Shown here in pieces: positions 41,049 to 52,702 of a DNA stretch of 64,000 nt. The DNA is from Turbatrix aceti (taxonomy: Eukaryota; Nematoda; Chromadorea; Rhabditida; Panagrolaimidae), in the NCBI GenBank assembly GCA_963969345.1, contig OZ017766.1:2480001-2544000 (forward strand). Direction: 5' to 3'. The stretch's first letter is position 1, and every line of letters starts with the position of its first letter. Position numbers and translations under genes: made by a program. The notes under the pieces are model-generated. The model did no database searches, had not been told where the DNA came from, and saw nothing but the letters and a program-made list of their open reading frames with translations.

Positions 41049-42833
41049 ATGCGCTATACCGCCGTCTTCGTCGGCCCGACAGGCTGCGGCAAATCTACAG
41101 CAATCAACGCGATGGCCAACTACTTAAAGTACAAAAATTTTGGTGAGACTTTTGAAAAAAACGAACCCGAGATCGTTATTCCCGTCAATTTCCACGTGAA
41201 TACCGGATCCATTACAAATACGAAGGTAGTGGCACTACCCGGAAGAGACTACACGGAGGGTAACGAACAGTTCGGCAGCGGTGGATCTTCGACTCAGAAG
41301 CCCCTGCAACACTTGTTGGACCTCGGCAGCGGCGACGAGCTGCTGATCGTGGACACACCTGGACTGTGCGACACGCGAGGCTCCGATATTGATAAGCAAA
41401 ACATCAACCAGATCATCGACGAGCTCAACAAGCTGGAGAAGGTCTACGCGATCGTCATCTTCCTCGGAGCCACTCTGAACAAGCTCACGGAAGAGTTCCA
41501 GTATGTCATCGCGACCCTGCTCTCCCGATTGCACAAGAAAGCGGCCAACAACGTCTTTTTTGTCTTCACCAACACGTACTCGTCCGATTTTGAACCCGGC
41601 GACGCGTTCATCGCCCTTACCGATTTGCTCCAGAGCAACGAGACCCTTCGTCAAAGAGTTGTCGCTGCTGAGAATGTAAATGAGGTACGAGTGCCAATTA
41701 TATCTGATTGATTTGCTTTTCAGAACTGCGTCAGCATCGACAGTATCGGCTTTTGCGGACAGTGCATAAAACACACGTTCCCGGAAGTGTATAATGCATA
41801 CAATCTGAATCATAACATGTATGAGAAGTGCTGGAATATCAGCAAGGAAAAAATGATGAGTCTCGTGGAAGCCATCAAGAATAAAAAGCCTCACAAGATC
41901 GGCCAGTCCGTCTCAGTTGCCCAGGCGCCCGATGTAATCGTGCTGCTTTCGGAGCCGCTCGCTATTGCAACGCAGCTGATCACCACCTACAGAGAATCAC
42001 TTGGCAACGACATTGACAATGTTTTGAGGGAATTCAAGAACAAACTGCAATCGTACGACATTGAACTTAGTGAACTTAAGAATCCCAGAACAGTTTGCTC
42101 CTCCCAGAAATGCATAAAAGTGTTCCGTCATGAAGGCACTTTTGTTTCGCAATACGACACCATCTGCCACGACTCGTGTCACCTTGAAGGCGTAGAGGTG
42201 GTCAAGTTCCCGGAAAGCAGACTCAAAGACTGCAACGCCTTCGGTGGATCTGACTACTGCTTAAAATGCGGGTGCTCGTGGGAAGAACACATGCACATCG
42301 ATTTTGAGCAGAAACAAGTTCTTGTCAAAAACAATGTCAGCAATCGGCTCGAGGAAATCACGAGTCTATCGGAAGCAGAAGACCAACAACAGCACCTCGC
42401 TCACCTCGTCTCAGATCTCGAAAAAGAGCAGGATTGCATCAACGAAACCATGGTCAAGTTCGCCGTCTACCTCAAAAGGAATTCCCTTCTGCTGGACTCG
42501 AGCTACGTTGTCAATCATCTGAAGGCCGAAATCCGAAAAGCAGAAGGAGTTGCCGCTGTATCAAAGGAACAAAAGGACCTCGAGAGGGTTAATCTGCTCA
42601 AATCCAACCAAAAAACACAGGAAACACGGCAGGCAGCGTTGGAAGCGGCGATCGGTGCGGTGGAAGGTGCGCCAAAAGGTAGGAACAAGGAAATCTCCGT
42701 TGACGACATTACAACCCTTCGGCAGGAGCTTTTCAACCTTGATATTATGGGTGACAAGATCAAGTCCATCTACGACAAGCTGTATACCAAATCCGAGGCA
42801 GCTAAGCACGCTACACGCGAACTACCGTGTTAA
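41049..42833 (+). CDS. AIG1/GIMAP-like GTPase with Cys-rich C-terminal half
   Basis: Two exons, 41049-41684 and 41724-42833, give 581 residues. An N-terminal P-loop GTPase domain has G1 GPTGCGKST (9-17), G3 DTPGLCDTR (102-110) and a G4-like VFTNTYSSDF. The second half holds paired cysteines and histidines (CSSQKC, CHDSCH, CLKCGCSWEEHMH), likely a metal-binding module, then a long coiled coil. This layout matches a poorly characterised G-domain family found patchily in nematodes and fungi. The ATG sits directly on a tttttcag acceptor, so either it is the true first codon after leader splicing or an upstream exon is missing. Third-position GC is lower than in neighbours. Function unknown. Confidence 0.85.
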
Positions 42834-43183
42834 GCACAACACGCCACCTCTCAATTGTTTTTACGATATTGCTGCAAAAATGTTAAGGACATTGTTGTAC
42901 ATTCATTCAACTGTCTAATTAATGCCTCGAATAAAAGGAAAAAATTCGATTATTTTTTTGGATAAAGACGAGATGCTTTCTTACTTATGTTAGATGGCCA
43001 AAACAATGAATGTCAGTGGGCGCAAAATACGGTGTTCTTGCCGGACAATCTCTGGTTTGCTTCAACGAATCCGAATCTCACCAACATGTATTAAAAAAAT
43101 ATATGAGAAAAACATCTAAAAAAAACAAAAAACGCCCCTGCAAAAAAGTTTTGCACGCGTCACATTTGTAACCAATCAATTGC

Positions 43184-43391
43184 TCATGAGTTGAGCAGGC
43201 AGAAAGACTCCCGCCATTCGATGGGCCGGTCTCTGAGAGAAGATCGACTGATCGACCCCTCCGCATCGTGATGGCAGTTTTCCAGGCCAAAAAAGTAGCA
43301 GAAGCCGACAAACTTCCAGTCACTGTAGCACCCGCTGAAGACGCTGTGGATGAATCTTTCGTCCGTCGGGGGGGCATATCGTGAGCCTTTT
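43184..43391 (-). CDS. orphan terminal exon of an unrecognised gene (partial)
   Basis: After an acceptor (cag at 43394-43392) an open frame runs 69 codons to a TGA. It has strong C/G-ending codons unlike the AT-rich DNA around it. The peptide contains FIHSVFSGCYSDWKFVGFCY and ENCHHDAEGS, rich in Cys and aromatic residues. Entry phase is 2. No matching upstream exon is found within 500 bp, before the start of the plus-strand transporter. It may be the 3' exon of a gene with a long intron, or a remnant of a lost gene. I do not recognise the family. Confidence 0.45.
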
Positions 43392-43919
43392 CTGCGTTTC
43401 CGAATACAGAAATGTATAATAGTTGGGGTGCAGCCCCGCATATGGTCTGCTGAGAACGCCAGCACCCCTCGGAAAAGAGCTTTAATTTTTGAATATAAAA
43501 AAAATAAATTTTTATATTTATTGATGCGCTGAAGTGTGTTTTGCGAACAGGGTTGTATCCATGACTTCCTTGTTGCCAAATGTTGAAAACATATATTCGC
43601 GAAATCAACACGTATGACGCCAGTAGGTCTGGTCTCTCCATCCCCTTAACACTGGTTTCACGTTCGCGAATTAGTGATCGTAGCATCGATGTCAATTCGA
43701 CTGCGATCTTTTAGTTTCAGTAGTCGGTAGCCCAGGCGACCCAAGCAACAAAAAGGTACAAAATTTCAAAAAAGATCAATTCGCCGCAGACAAATAATTT
43801 CTATTAATTGCGTTTTTTACGAATAATAATTTTTAAATTAATTTTGTTTTTACGAATAATAATTGTAAAAAATTTCGCAAGAGCTGTTTTTGCCACCCGT
43901 TGTCAAAAACTGATTGCAG

Positions 43920-45257
43920 AGCAACACTGGCATGGATCCACCTCATAAAAGCCATCGTCGGAGCCGGCTACCTCGCGCTGCCGATGTCGTTCAAGCAAGC
44001 GGGTCTCTGGACCGGGCTGAGCATGATCGCCCTCTTCGGCCTGCTCAACATCAACTCGACGCGCAAACTCGTCCACTGCTCGCAGTTCCTTGGCAGAAAA
44101 AAGGGCGACGCGAGTCTCGACTACGGTAACGTGGCCTATGAAACCTTCGCGACGGGATTCGAGTTCCTCCGACCGTACAAAGCAGTAGCGAGGTGAGAGT
44201 GAGCACCTGACCCCCGGGAAAACGGTTTTTCAGGGCGGTGGTGAACGTGTTTGTGATTATGCTCCAAATCGGCATCTGCGCCGCCAACTACCTGTTCATC
44301 TGCGTCCAGACGAAGGCCATCATCGATCAGCACTCCAGCATCCACGTCAGCGTCCTAGTGTACATGCTGTGCGTGCTGCCGTTAATGATGCTCCTCAACC
44401 TTCCCTCCGAACTCCAGTTCATCGGATACTTCAGCACCCTCGGCAGCATCGCTATCGTCATCGCGTTCGTGTTTGTCATGCAGTTCCTCGTCCGTGAGGA
44501 GCTGGAGATAGCGAGTCGACCCGCGATCAACTCGTTCGACGGCGTGATGACGGCCACGGGGATGATCATGTACGCCTTCGAGGGCCAAGCCTGCGTCCTG
44601 CCCATCGAGAACCAGGTCAAGCATCCCGGCAGAATGCCTCTGGTCATCGTCCTGGTTTACGGCGTTGTGATCGTGCTGTTTGGCGCCCTGGGTTTTGCCG
44701 GCTACGCGGTCTACGGCGAGGACGTCGAGGGCAGCATCACGCTCAACCTGCCCGATAACACGTGAGCACTCCAAAAACACACCATCAATGACCCAAACCC
44801 CCTTTGCAGGATATTCAACGCGGTGAAGATCCTCATGATCTTCGTCTCCCTCCTCGGCTTCACGCTGCAGCAGTACGTCATCGTCGACATGGTCTGGCCG
44901 ACGCTCGAAGCCCGCGCCACGTCCAAACATCCCGGGTGGTCGACAAAGTGGCTCGGTCGAGGCCTCCGAGCGGGACTCGTCGTCCTGGAAATGGGGCTGG
45001 CGGCACTGGTGCCCAACCTCGAGAACATCATTCCGCTGATCGGAGTATCGGCGGGAATGATGCTGGCGCTCGTCTTCCCCGGCGTCATCCAGCTCCTCGT
45101 CTTCCTCCCCCTCATCGGCGAAGAGCCGCGGCACCTTCTCCGTCACCGGGTCTACATCGCGTGGCGCATCTTCGACTGCGTCCTCCTCATCGCCATCGGC
45201 TGTTTCGCGTTCGTTGCCGGTCTTCGAGCCACTGTTTTGCAACTCGTGCATCAATGA
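43920..45257 (+). CDS. SLC36-family (AAT/PAT) amino-acid transporter, 5' end unresolved
   Basis: Proton-coupled amino-acid transporter of the APC superfamily, plasma or lysosomal membrane. Three exons are clear: 43920-44192, 44234-44761, 44810-45257 (about 415 residues). The first transmembrane helix reads HLIKAIVGAGYLALPMSFKQAG, with the unwound GAG motif of the family. Roughly ten more hydrophobic helices follow, with GMIMYAFEGQ and PDNTIFNAVKI conserved. The first exon begins at a clean acceptor in phase 2, so the N-terminal cytosolic segment must be encoded upstream. A candidate small exon ends at a gtacaa donor near 43755, but no ATG could be tied to it. Its stop is 91 bp from the stop of convergent RPA2. 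Confidence 0.9.
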
Positions 45258-45348
45258 GGATAAAAACATTGGCGATCAGAATTTACAAAAAACAGCACTG
45301 TCTCGGACAGCTGAAACAAAACTCACAAAACCCAGAAACAAGAGCGGT

Positions 45349-46352
45349 TTAGCGGAGGAAGGAGTAGTGGAAGTCGTCGATGGTGGAAAAGATTACGCCG
45401 TCGTCGTTGAGTTTGTCGAGATCGGCCTGGAAGTTGGCGTCGCCGTTGACAGCGCTTTTAATGGCGTCCAGGTGAGCGCCTTCCTCGGCCGTGTGCTTCT
45501 TCAGGAAGTCAATAATTCGGGCCTGCTGGTTCGAAAGGCCCGAGGCACCGGCGAAGCTCTGCGTCGAGCCGTACACCATGGAGGCGTTCACGTTCGGCGC
45601 GGCAGCCGTCGGTCGCATCGGAGTGGTGGCGGCGGAGCCCGGAGGACCGTTGGGACGGATATTCTCAGGCGGTTCGGTGGAGAGCATCGTGCCACGGAAC
45701 ATGGACATGTCCTGGCCGGCAGCAATACGTGCGGGAAGGTCCTTCTCGAAGAAGAGCTGCGAGAGACGCGCTTCAAGCGGGAACGTCTCCAGAACATCGG
45801 CACTCGTCACTTCGCTCACGTTGAAGGCGTTCATCGCGGTTTCGCCATCGAAGGAGCGCATCTTGCCGACGACGTGCACCTTGCTGCCCTCTACGGGCGT
45901 CGTCACGGTCTCATCCTAAAAATAAGGCGGTCACAATTAAAAAAAATACAAATTCGTCAAAAAACTCACGTTATCAACTCCCAGGTACTGAACGACCGTG
46001 ACAGGTTCCTGCTCGGCAATCCCGACATCCTTGACCAAGTAGCGAACATTGTTGGACTCCAGGGTCACTTCGACGATTTCGCCGACGAAATGGATCTAAA
46101 ATAGGTAAATCATGACGGATATGCCATCAAAATTAACAAACGTACGGTAGAAAACGTGTAGTTACCAAATTTGATATCCTCAGCACCCGAAGGAAGCGCC
46201 TTGAGCGTGGCAACAGTGACGGGGAGCGGAAAACGACTATACTCATTCTGGCGAGCCGTCGTCGCCTGAGTGCCACCAAACGACGCGTTGGGTCCATCAC
46301 CCCAACCGTTGGGGAGAGAGCCACTGAAGGGGTCAAAGTTGTCGGTCATCAT
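45349..46352 (-). CDS. rpa-2: replication protein A 32 kDa subunit
   Basis: Middle subunit of the RPA single-strand DNA-binding trimer in replication and repair. Three exons, 46352-46146, 46095-45970 and 45915-45349, give 299 residues. A Gly/Ser/Asn-rich N-terminus (the region phosphorylated in other RPA2 proteins) precedes the OB fold: TIHFVGEIVEVTLESNNVRY, then VTVVQYLGVD and KVHVVGKMRSFDG. A Pro-rich linker leads to the C-terminal winged helix ARIIDFLKKHTAEEGAHLD ending FHYSFLR. An alternative start three bases downstream is possible (two adjacent Met codons). All three frames join at phase 0. Confidence 0.93.
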
Positions 46353-47179
46353 CTCACAGAAAAAAGTGGTTACTGAAAAAACAAAAGTTTTGAAGAACAG
46401 AAAAACTTAGCGGTGGCAAAAAACAACGCCGAGACAAATAAACACGTTTGAGGGTAATTTCGGACCATTATTTGGGCAAATAAAACGATACTCGAATACG
46501 TTTGCAATCACGTCGACAAGGCTCAAACTGTAAATCTAAAAAATTTTAAAACTATGAAAGACCAAGAAAGCGTAGAGTCCGACGAAGCGAAACGCAACTT
46601 TTCGGAAAAAGCGCATTATTTTCCCGCGTTTTGCGTTTGGTTCACAACGCCAAGCAAAATTCAATTTTCCGATGCATTTCCGGTTATTTTTTGTCTCAAA
46701 CATTTTGTTGAACATCTTTTTCTCATGAAAGCGATAATGTCATTTACAAAGTTCAATGTGGATATCGAGAAGCATGTTGTAGAATTCGAGTTCATCCCCA
46801 GATGTTTTTTTTTTTTAAAAGGCGTCGCAAGACTCGAGTTCCGAGCAGGGACGAGTCCGTCGACATAGTGGCCCCCCTTCGCGGCAGGACGGACGCATCA
46901 AACGTGTCCCCAAGTGCCGTTGTGAGTAATCCGCATGGCCTTGCGCCAGCTGATGTGTCCGTCTTTCCGCGACCACGTAGTTTGCTTCCTGACAGCCTTG
47001 CGTGTGTGGGTGTGCAAGTGTGTTCTATGTCGCGTGCGCGCTTGAAGAATCGAGTGCATTTGGTCCCGACTCGTTCGTCAGTGGTGTCGTCTGTCTTGTG
47101 CTTTTGTACTTGACTTTTTTTCTAGTCTCTTTGTTGTACTCTGTTTGGTCTTTGCTAACGGATCACCAGGTTGGCAGGA
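46353..47179. other. divergent promoter region, RPA2 / RAB39
   Basis: 827 bp without codon bias in any frame. The RAB39 start follows a caccag about 9 bases upstream, a possible leader acceptor. No TATA box is seen. Confidence 0.5.
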
Positions 47180-48000
47180 ATGCAAGCAGCCAGTGTAGCC
47201 GACTACGGCCCTGTCTTTCATTACCAGTATCGTGTCATTCTCATCGGCGATTCGACGGTCGGCAAATCCAGTCTTCTCCGCTACTTTACGGAGGGCAGAC
47301 TCGCCGAAATCAGTGACCCCACGGTGGGCGTCGATTTCTACGCCCGAATTGTCGACGTCAAGGATGGGCTGAGGGTTAAGCTCCAGCTCTGGGACACTGC
47401 TGGTCAGGAGAAGTTTAAATCTATCACGCGGTCGTACTACCGCAACTCCGTCGGCGTTGTTATCGTCTACGACATCACTAACCGAAAATCCTTTGAGCAC
47501 GTCGCGGACTGGCTCGCGGAAGCCGAAGCCAACGTCAGCGGCCCCGATCCTTCGCAGTGCGTCTTCCAGCTCATCGGGCACAAGGCTGACCGGGAGAAGG
47601 AACGGGAAGTCCTCTTCGAAGAGGGCGAGTACTTTGCCAAGTACAACAAGATCAAGTTTATCGAAACCAGCGCCCTTACCGGTGATAACGTGAATGTAAG
47701 CAAGTTTACGATAGACATTTTCGTGGCGAGATAGGGAAAAGCCTCTTTTTCGTGCCGAGAGAGAGGAACGTAGTGATCAGGTTTTATGATCGTATAAGGG
47801 ACTTACTTTTGCACGTTAACATTTTTTAGGAGTCATTTTACATGCTTTCCCGGGAAATCAATGCTCGCATGGAACGCGGATCTCTCCGACTGCAGGATGG
47901 ATGGGACGGCATCAAGAGTGGCCTTCTGCGGACGCAATCAATCACGCTCTCCGACTTTGACGACCCAGATCAGGCCAACCAGGGTCAGTGCTCCTGCTGA
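47180..48000 (+). CDS. rab-39: Rab39 small GTPase
   Basis: Membrane-anchored GTPase of endosome-lysosome and Golgi traffic. Two exons, 47180-47695 and 47830-48000, give 228 residues. The P-loop is GDSTVGKS (23-30), switch II is WDTAGQEKFKSITRSYYRNSVG (diagnostic of Rab39), the guanine motif is GHKADRE and the last loop is ETSALTG. The C-terminal part has LQDGWDGIKSG, again as in Rab39, and the protein ends CSC, a double-prenylation signal. The NKxD position reads HKAD, as in other Rab39 proteins, so nucleotide binding should be normal. The Rab39 identity is strong. Confidence 0.95.
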
Positions 48001-48492
48001 TGCCGGTCGGGGGACCGCGTGACGTGTCCTCGTTTGCATCTACTTTCAATCAGGTGTCTTTAACCTCCAGTGTGATATTCTGTGCTCTCGATAAGGGTAA
48101 CAAGATACAATAGCATTTTGCAGTGTACATAGCCACAAAAGTATAAAGTTGTTGCTTAGCGGCGGGTGAACGAAGACGACACAATCGGTTGAAAAGCCCG
48201 ACTTTACGATACCTAACAAATGGCCCCGACTCGAATCGAGCGCACGCGCATCGACAACGAGGTCACTCGGGTCAGGCGCACCTTGTTGTGGCACCCAGGA
48301 GGGCGTGTCGTGCCGTTGCGGTGACCTTGTACCAGGACCGCCGGTCGCGATCGCGATCGACCGGCTGGCAGCGCAAACAAATGAGTCCGCGAATAGATCG
48401 ATTTGTCTGGCGCGGTGACAGGTTGAAGGACGAGGCCTTTGCAGACGAAATTAACTTGACAGGCCGCGAGCGAGACCACCACCATCGTCGTC

Positions 48493-49806
48493 ATGCAGAG
48501 ACGGCGCGGACGCTCGAAAGCCGCCAGCAATGGACCGCTCTTCATCGTAGAGCGCATCATCGACCGCCGAAGGCACCCCGACGGCAGGCTCCAGTTTCTC
48601 ATCAAGTGGAAGGATTACGATTCGTAAGTCATAAATATTCTGGTTGAGGTCTTTGAACATTTTCTTTTCAGGACCCACAACACATGGGAGTACTCTTCGA
48701 ACGTTGCGCACTGCAAGGAGATCATCGACGAATTCAAGGAATACCGAGCAGCCAACGGATACGTCGATTCCGAAGTACGTCTTATTTTTCATGATTTGGG
48801 GTTATTTTGATCGTTTCAGGACGACGAACCCCCTCCCCCGAAGAAACGAGGTCGCCGAAGGACCACTGCTTCCGCCCATCGCACGGTCGCCACCGACGAC
48901 GTCGTTCTGGCGACACCAGCTGCGAGTTCCGCCGTCGTAGTCCACCAAGAGCCGTCAGCGTCGTCCAATTTTGTCAATTTCAGCAACGCGAATCGGGTCA
49001 TGTATGCAACGTTCAACGAGCGAGGCAAGTACTTCCTCGTTGTCTTCGACGACGGATCCAAGATGTGGGTGGCGAACGGGGACTGCCGCCGGCACATTCC
49101 CCACCTCCTGCTCGACTACTACGAACAGAAGACCGTTTTTGTCCACGACCAGACCGAGCACGACGAGGATCCGGGGCCCACGGAGATCACCATCGAGGGC
49201 GAACCCGACCCCGCCCACTTCATCGAGCAGCCCCTCTACTCAGCCTTCACCCCCGGCGGCACTGAATACGTCGCCAACGACCCCAGCGGCTACGAAAACG
49301 GCTTCACCATCACCTACGACCCCAGTCTCGATCCCTCAACCGCCGTGACGTCATCATCGATGATCGAGATGATCGCGGCCGACGGTGGTAGCGTCATGAC
49401 GGCTCCTGTCATCATCAATGGAATTACCGCCGATCGTCAGCTTCAGGTGGGTGATTTTGGCCTTGCTGGGCGATATATAAGTATTTTTATAATTTTTTAG
49501 TCTTCGACGACGACGACTGGCAGCGACGGCACATCCGCGACGTCGACACCCACGTCGCCACTCTCCGCTACGGGGTATTCGACGCCTTCGTCGTCGTCGG
49601 CGTCGATCTACGTGAATGGCCACGGCCTGCAGCAGCAACACTACCCCCTCCAGCACCAACAGATCGTGTACCATCACATACCCTCGGGCCACCATCACCA
49701 CCACCACCTGCAACACCACCAGGCGGAAGGCGCCGGGGGCTCTGGACAGCCGTCGGCGAGCAACGTTGTCGTCGTCGCCGCCGCAGCCGGCGGAGGCGCT
49801 CAATGA
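48493..49806 (+). CDS. HP1-type chromodomain / chromoshadow protein with His-rich tail
   Basis: Likely reader of methylated histone H3. Four exons, 48493-48623, 48672-48774, 48820-49446 and 49501-49806, give 388 residues. The chromodomain (about 17-72) reads FIVERIIDRRRHPDG, LIKWKDYDSTHNTWE and CKEIIDEFKEY, with aromatic cage positions filled. A basic hinge (PKKRGRRR) follows. Residues about 135-190 (YFLVVFDDGSKMWV, then HIPHLLLDYYEQKTVF) resemble a chromoshadow domain, which mediates HP1 dimerisation. A C-terminal extension of some 190 residues follows, acidic, then Ser/Thr-rich, then with runs of His and Gln, absent from classical HP1 proteins. The shadow-domain call is inference from pattern. 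Confidence 0.8.
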
Positions 49807-51152
49807 CAGCGGCTGGATCCACCGAGAGCAGAAGCAGCCCGTTGAATGAAATCAAAAGATCTTCAGATAAATTTCTATTTTTTATATTTCCGTGTTTTCA
49901 ATCTTTGTAGCAGAATCTGAGTGGGGGACGGACATTGACGGCAAATGTGAGGTTTTTGATGCATTTTTATTTTATACAAAGTCAAATTCAAATTTTCTGA
50001 ACACTGGGATCCAGTTGGACCATTTGAGCCTTTCAGCGTCCGAATTCCACCCATTTTTACGTCCTATTAACATCTTTTTCGCAATCTAATCTCTTCTTCG
50101 CTGTACTTTAATTTTTTTTCCATTAAAATTTTTCTATTGGAAGTAGCAGACACAGTTGCTTTCTTACATTTACAAAAAAAGAAAATATACCCGGAATCAA
50201 TGATACTCCGTCTTTCATCACTGCCCTTCCCGATTGCACAACAGTATTCCTCATTCCTTCTTTTTTTTTGCGTAAAACTTCTTTGCAGCCGAGTTGTGAT
50301 TTGATTGCAGACTTTCATGATTTTTGGTTTTACCGAGCCCCATTTTTTCGTCTGACGATTATGACTTTTCAACTGAAAGTCATAGTCCCGTTAGTTAGCA
50401 GACAGAAAAAAATTGTCATTTGAGACACAACTCACCTGATGTTGCCAGACTCGGAAAAACCGCCTCCAACAAATCACATCACTTTTTTGACTCCGCAGAA
50501 TATTTTTTTTCAATTTCCTCACCCATTTCCCCGAAACTTGAATTTTTCTTGATTTTATAATAAAAATCTGTCGCAGAATATTTTACAAATGATAAACGAT
50601 AAAAGAGTTTACAAATAAAAAAATTATTTTGGAAGAGTGAAAAAAAAAACAAACAAACAATCGGATGGTTATGCATCGACTCCAACGGGGGAGGGGCGGG
50701 GAAATCGAATCAATCGACCGTGCGTGCCATCGGTGACGCAAGTAGAAAAGTGGTAAACGCCGTAAAACAATGGATGTGCCGTGCCGATAACGTGCAAAGT
50801 GCTACCCTGGCCTCTGAAGTGAAAGGAAGGAAGGAAACGCCGCCGTGATTATTCTTGTGGCTCAGCATCGTGTTGTTTACGAGGGCGTCAAAAAGGGCAG
50901 TGCCGGTGGTGCTCTAAAACCTCGAAAAACGTAATAGAAATTCTAACTGTAATTTTCGTGTCGGGACATTTTTAGGGGTGCCAGAAAAATTGAACCAACC
51001 TTGTATCAGAACCAGCAGAACTCAGGTAACGATAGATGCGCTCTGTTGCATCAAGACCAAATAAATAACAGGTGGAAGCCAGGATCGCAGTCAGGTAAAT
51101 AAATAGAAAAGTTCGGGCAAAGTTGACGGCATACTTGCAGGACAGGTGCGGG
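49807..51152. other. 1.3 kb intergenic DNA between convergent genes
   Basis: AT-rich 3' flanks of the HP1-type gene and the WDFY gene. No open frame with codon bias, no repeat and no structural RNA is seen. Confidence 0.5.
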
Positions 51153-52702
51153 TTAAAGAAACATGGAAACGTTCCAGATCATGACAGAGCGATCGTAGCC
51201 GACGGCTGCCAGACGACCCGTCTCTTCCTGGAGGTGCATCGTGGCTATGCTCTTGGACAACTCGCACTGCACGGCGAGCGGCGTCAGGCTGCAAAAAATA
51301 TGAAAACTGAAAAGCCAGTCATCCAACAACCCACTCGAATTCATGCGGATAGTTCTGCATTTTAGTGTGACACGTTTTGCAGATGCGGGCCTTCTTTTCG
51401 AATCCCATGGCCGGGAAGACGGTGAAGTTGTTGCAGCACGTGTTGCAGACCGACGAGCCACACGTCCTGCAGTGATGCCGCCTCACGCCAACGATCTTCC
51501 GGTCCCACATCACCTTGACGTTCCAGAAGAAGGGCACGTCGCAGATTTCGCAGTGGTCGTTGTCGTGCCAGCCGGGGGCGGGCAGCCGACGTGCCTTCAG
51601 GTCCCAGCACACCATGTGGCCCGAGGTGTCCACCGAAAACAGTCTGCCTGCTTTTTCTGCGAGCACGATGGACGATATCTTCGAGTCATGCCCACTGAAA
51701 AGTGCCAGTCAGGTTTTCCGGGAATAACAGAATGAAGGAAACCCACTTGAGCTCGTAACAAGTGCCCTTCTGCCCGGCAATGTCCCACTTGATGACGAGC
51801 GTGTCCGCGCTGCCAGAGTAGAGCTGGCCCCGGAGCGAGTCCCACGTCAGTGCCGTGATGGAGGCGGTGTGCGCACTCAGCTTGCTGATGAGCTGCGCCG
51901 AGTTACCGACGACCTTGAGGACGTAGATGGACCCGTTGTAATCACCCACAAAACAAAACTTGGACTCGCTGTCGAACGTCATCGACGTGCATATCGCTTC
52001 CACGACGTACGATCCTAAAAAAATTGAACGTAATTTTGCGAACTCCCGTGTGGAAAAGTGCTGCTTCAAAAAACCGACCAACTTTGACGCCAGAATCCGC
52101 GCAGTACCAGACGACGGTCTTGTCCTTGCCGCACGAGAAAATGGTCCTCGCCGCGGTGGATAGCACAATGCCAGCGACGGCCTGCGTGTGTGCCGTGAGC
52201 TGGCGCCGGTGCTGGAGGCTGTTGAGGTCGGGAGAGACGGCGTACTCGATGATGGCGCCGTTGATCATGCCGACCAGGAGGCAGTACGAGTTCTCGTCAT
52301 ACGCGATGGCAGTCGGCACACTCGAGACGGATTCCACGATGGAGGGCCAGTACTGGCCGGAGTCTCGTCTGAGCAGGACGCGGACGGATCGGTCTTCGGC
52401 CGCCGTGATGAGGCCATCTTCTTTGGAGAAAAGGTAGAGGTCGTTGATTCTCGGCACCTGGCTGTCGACTTTGCCCACCAGCTCTGAAAGTGAATCATAA
52501 ATGCGAAATCCAAAACAAACCGATCGATAATGATCAAAAACGAGTCAATTTCAGAAATAAAAACAAAAAGATTAAAATTTGATCAAAAAACAAAATCCAT
52601 CACCCGAGTTTTTTTGTCAAGCAAAAACTCACCGGGCTTTATTCCGGGTCCTATGCTCGAAATCGAAGACGACGGAGCAGTCTCGTTGATCGTAGCTGCC
52701 AT
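51153..52702 (-). CDS. WD40 and FYVE domain protein (WDFY1/WDFY2 type)
   Basis: Early-endosome protein that binds PI3P through its FYVE finger. Five exons, 52702-52633, 52483-52079, 52014-51747, 51694-51335 and 51288-51153, give 412 residues (WDFY2 has 400). WD repeats occupy about 30-270, for example LTWDSLRGQLYSGSADTLVIKWDI and GRLFSVDTSGHMVCWDL. The FYVE finger is inserted before the last repeat, as in WDFY1/2: HCEICDVPFFWNVKVMWD, then RRHHCRTCG with the basic PI3P-binding motif, then the remaining Cys pairs. The final repeat ends GYDRSVMIWNVS. The first exon encodes only 23 residues. All key FYVE residues are intact. Confidence 0.95.
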
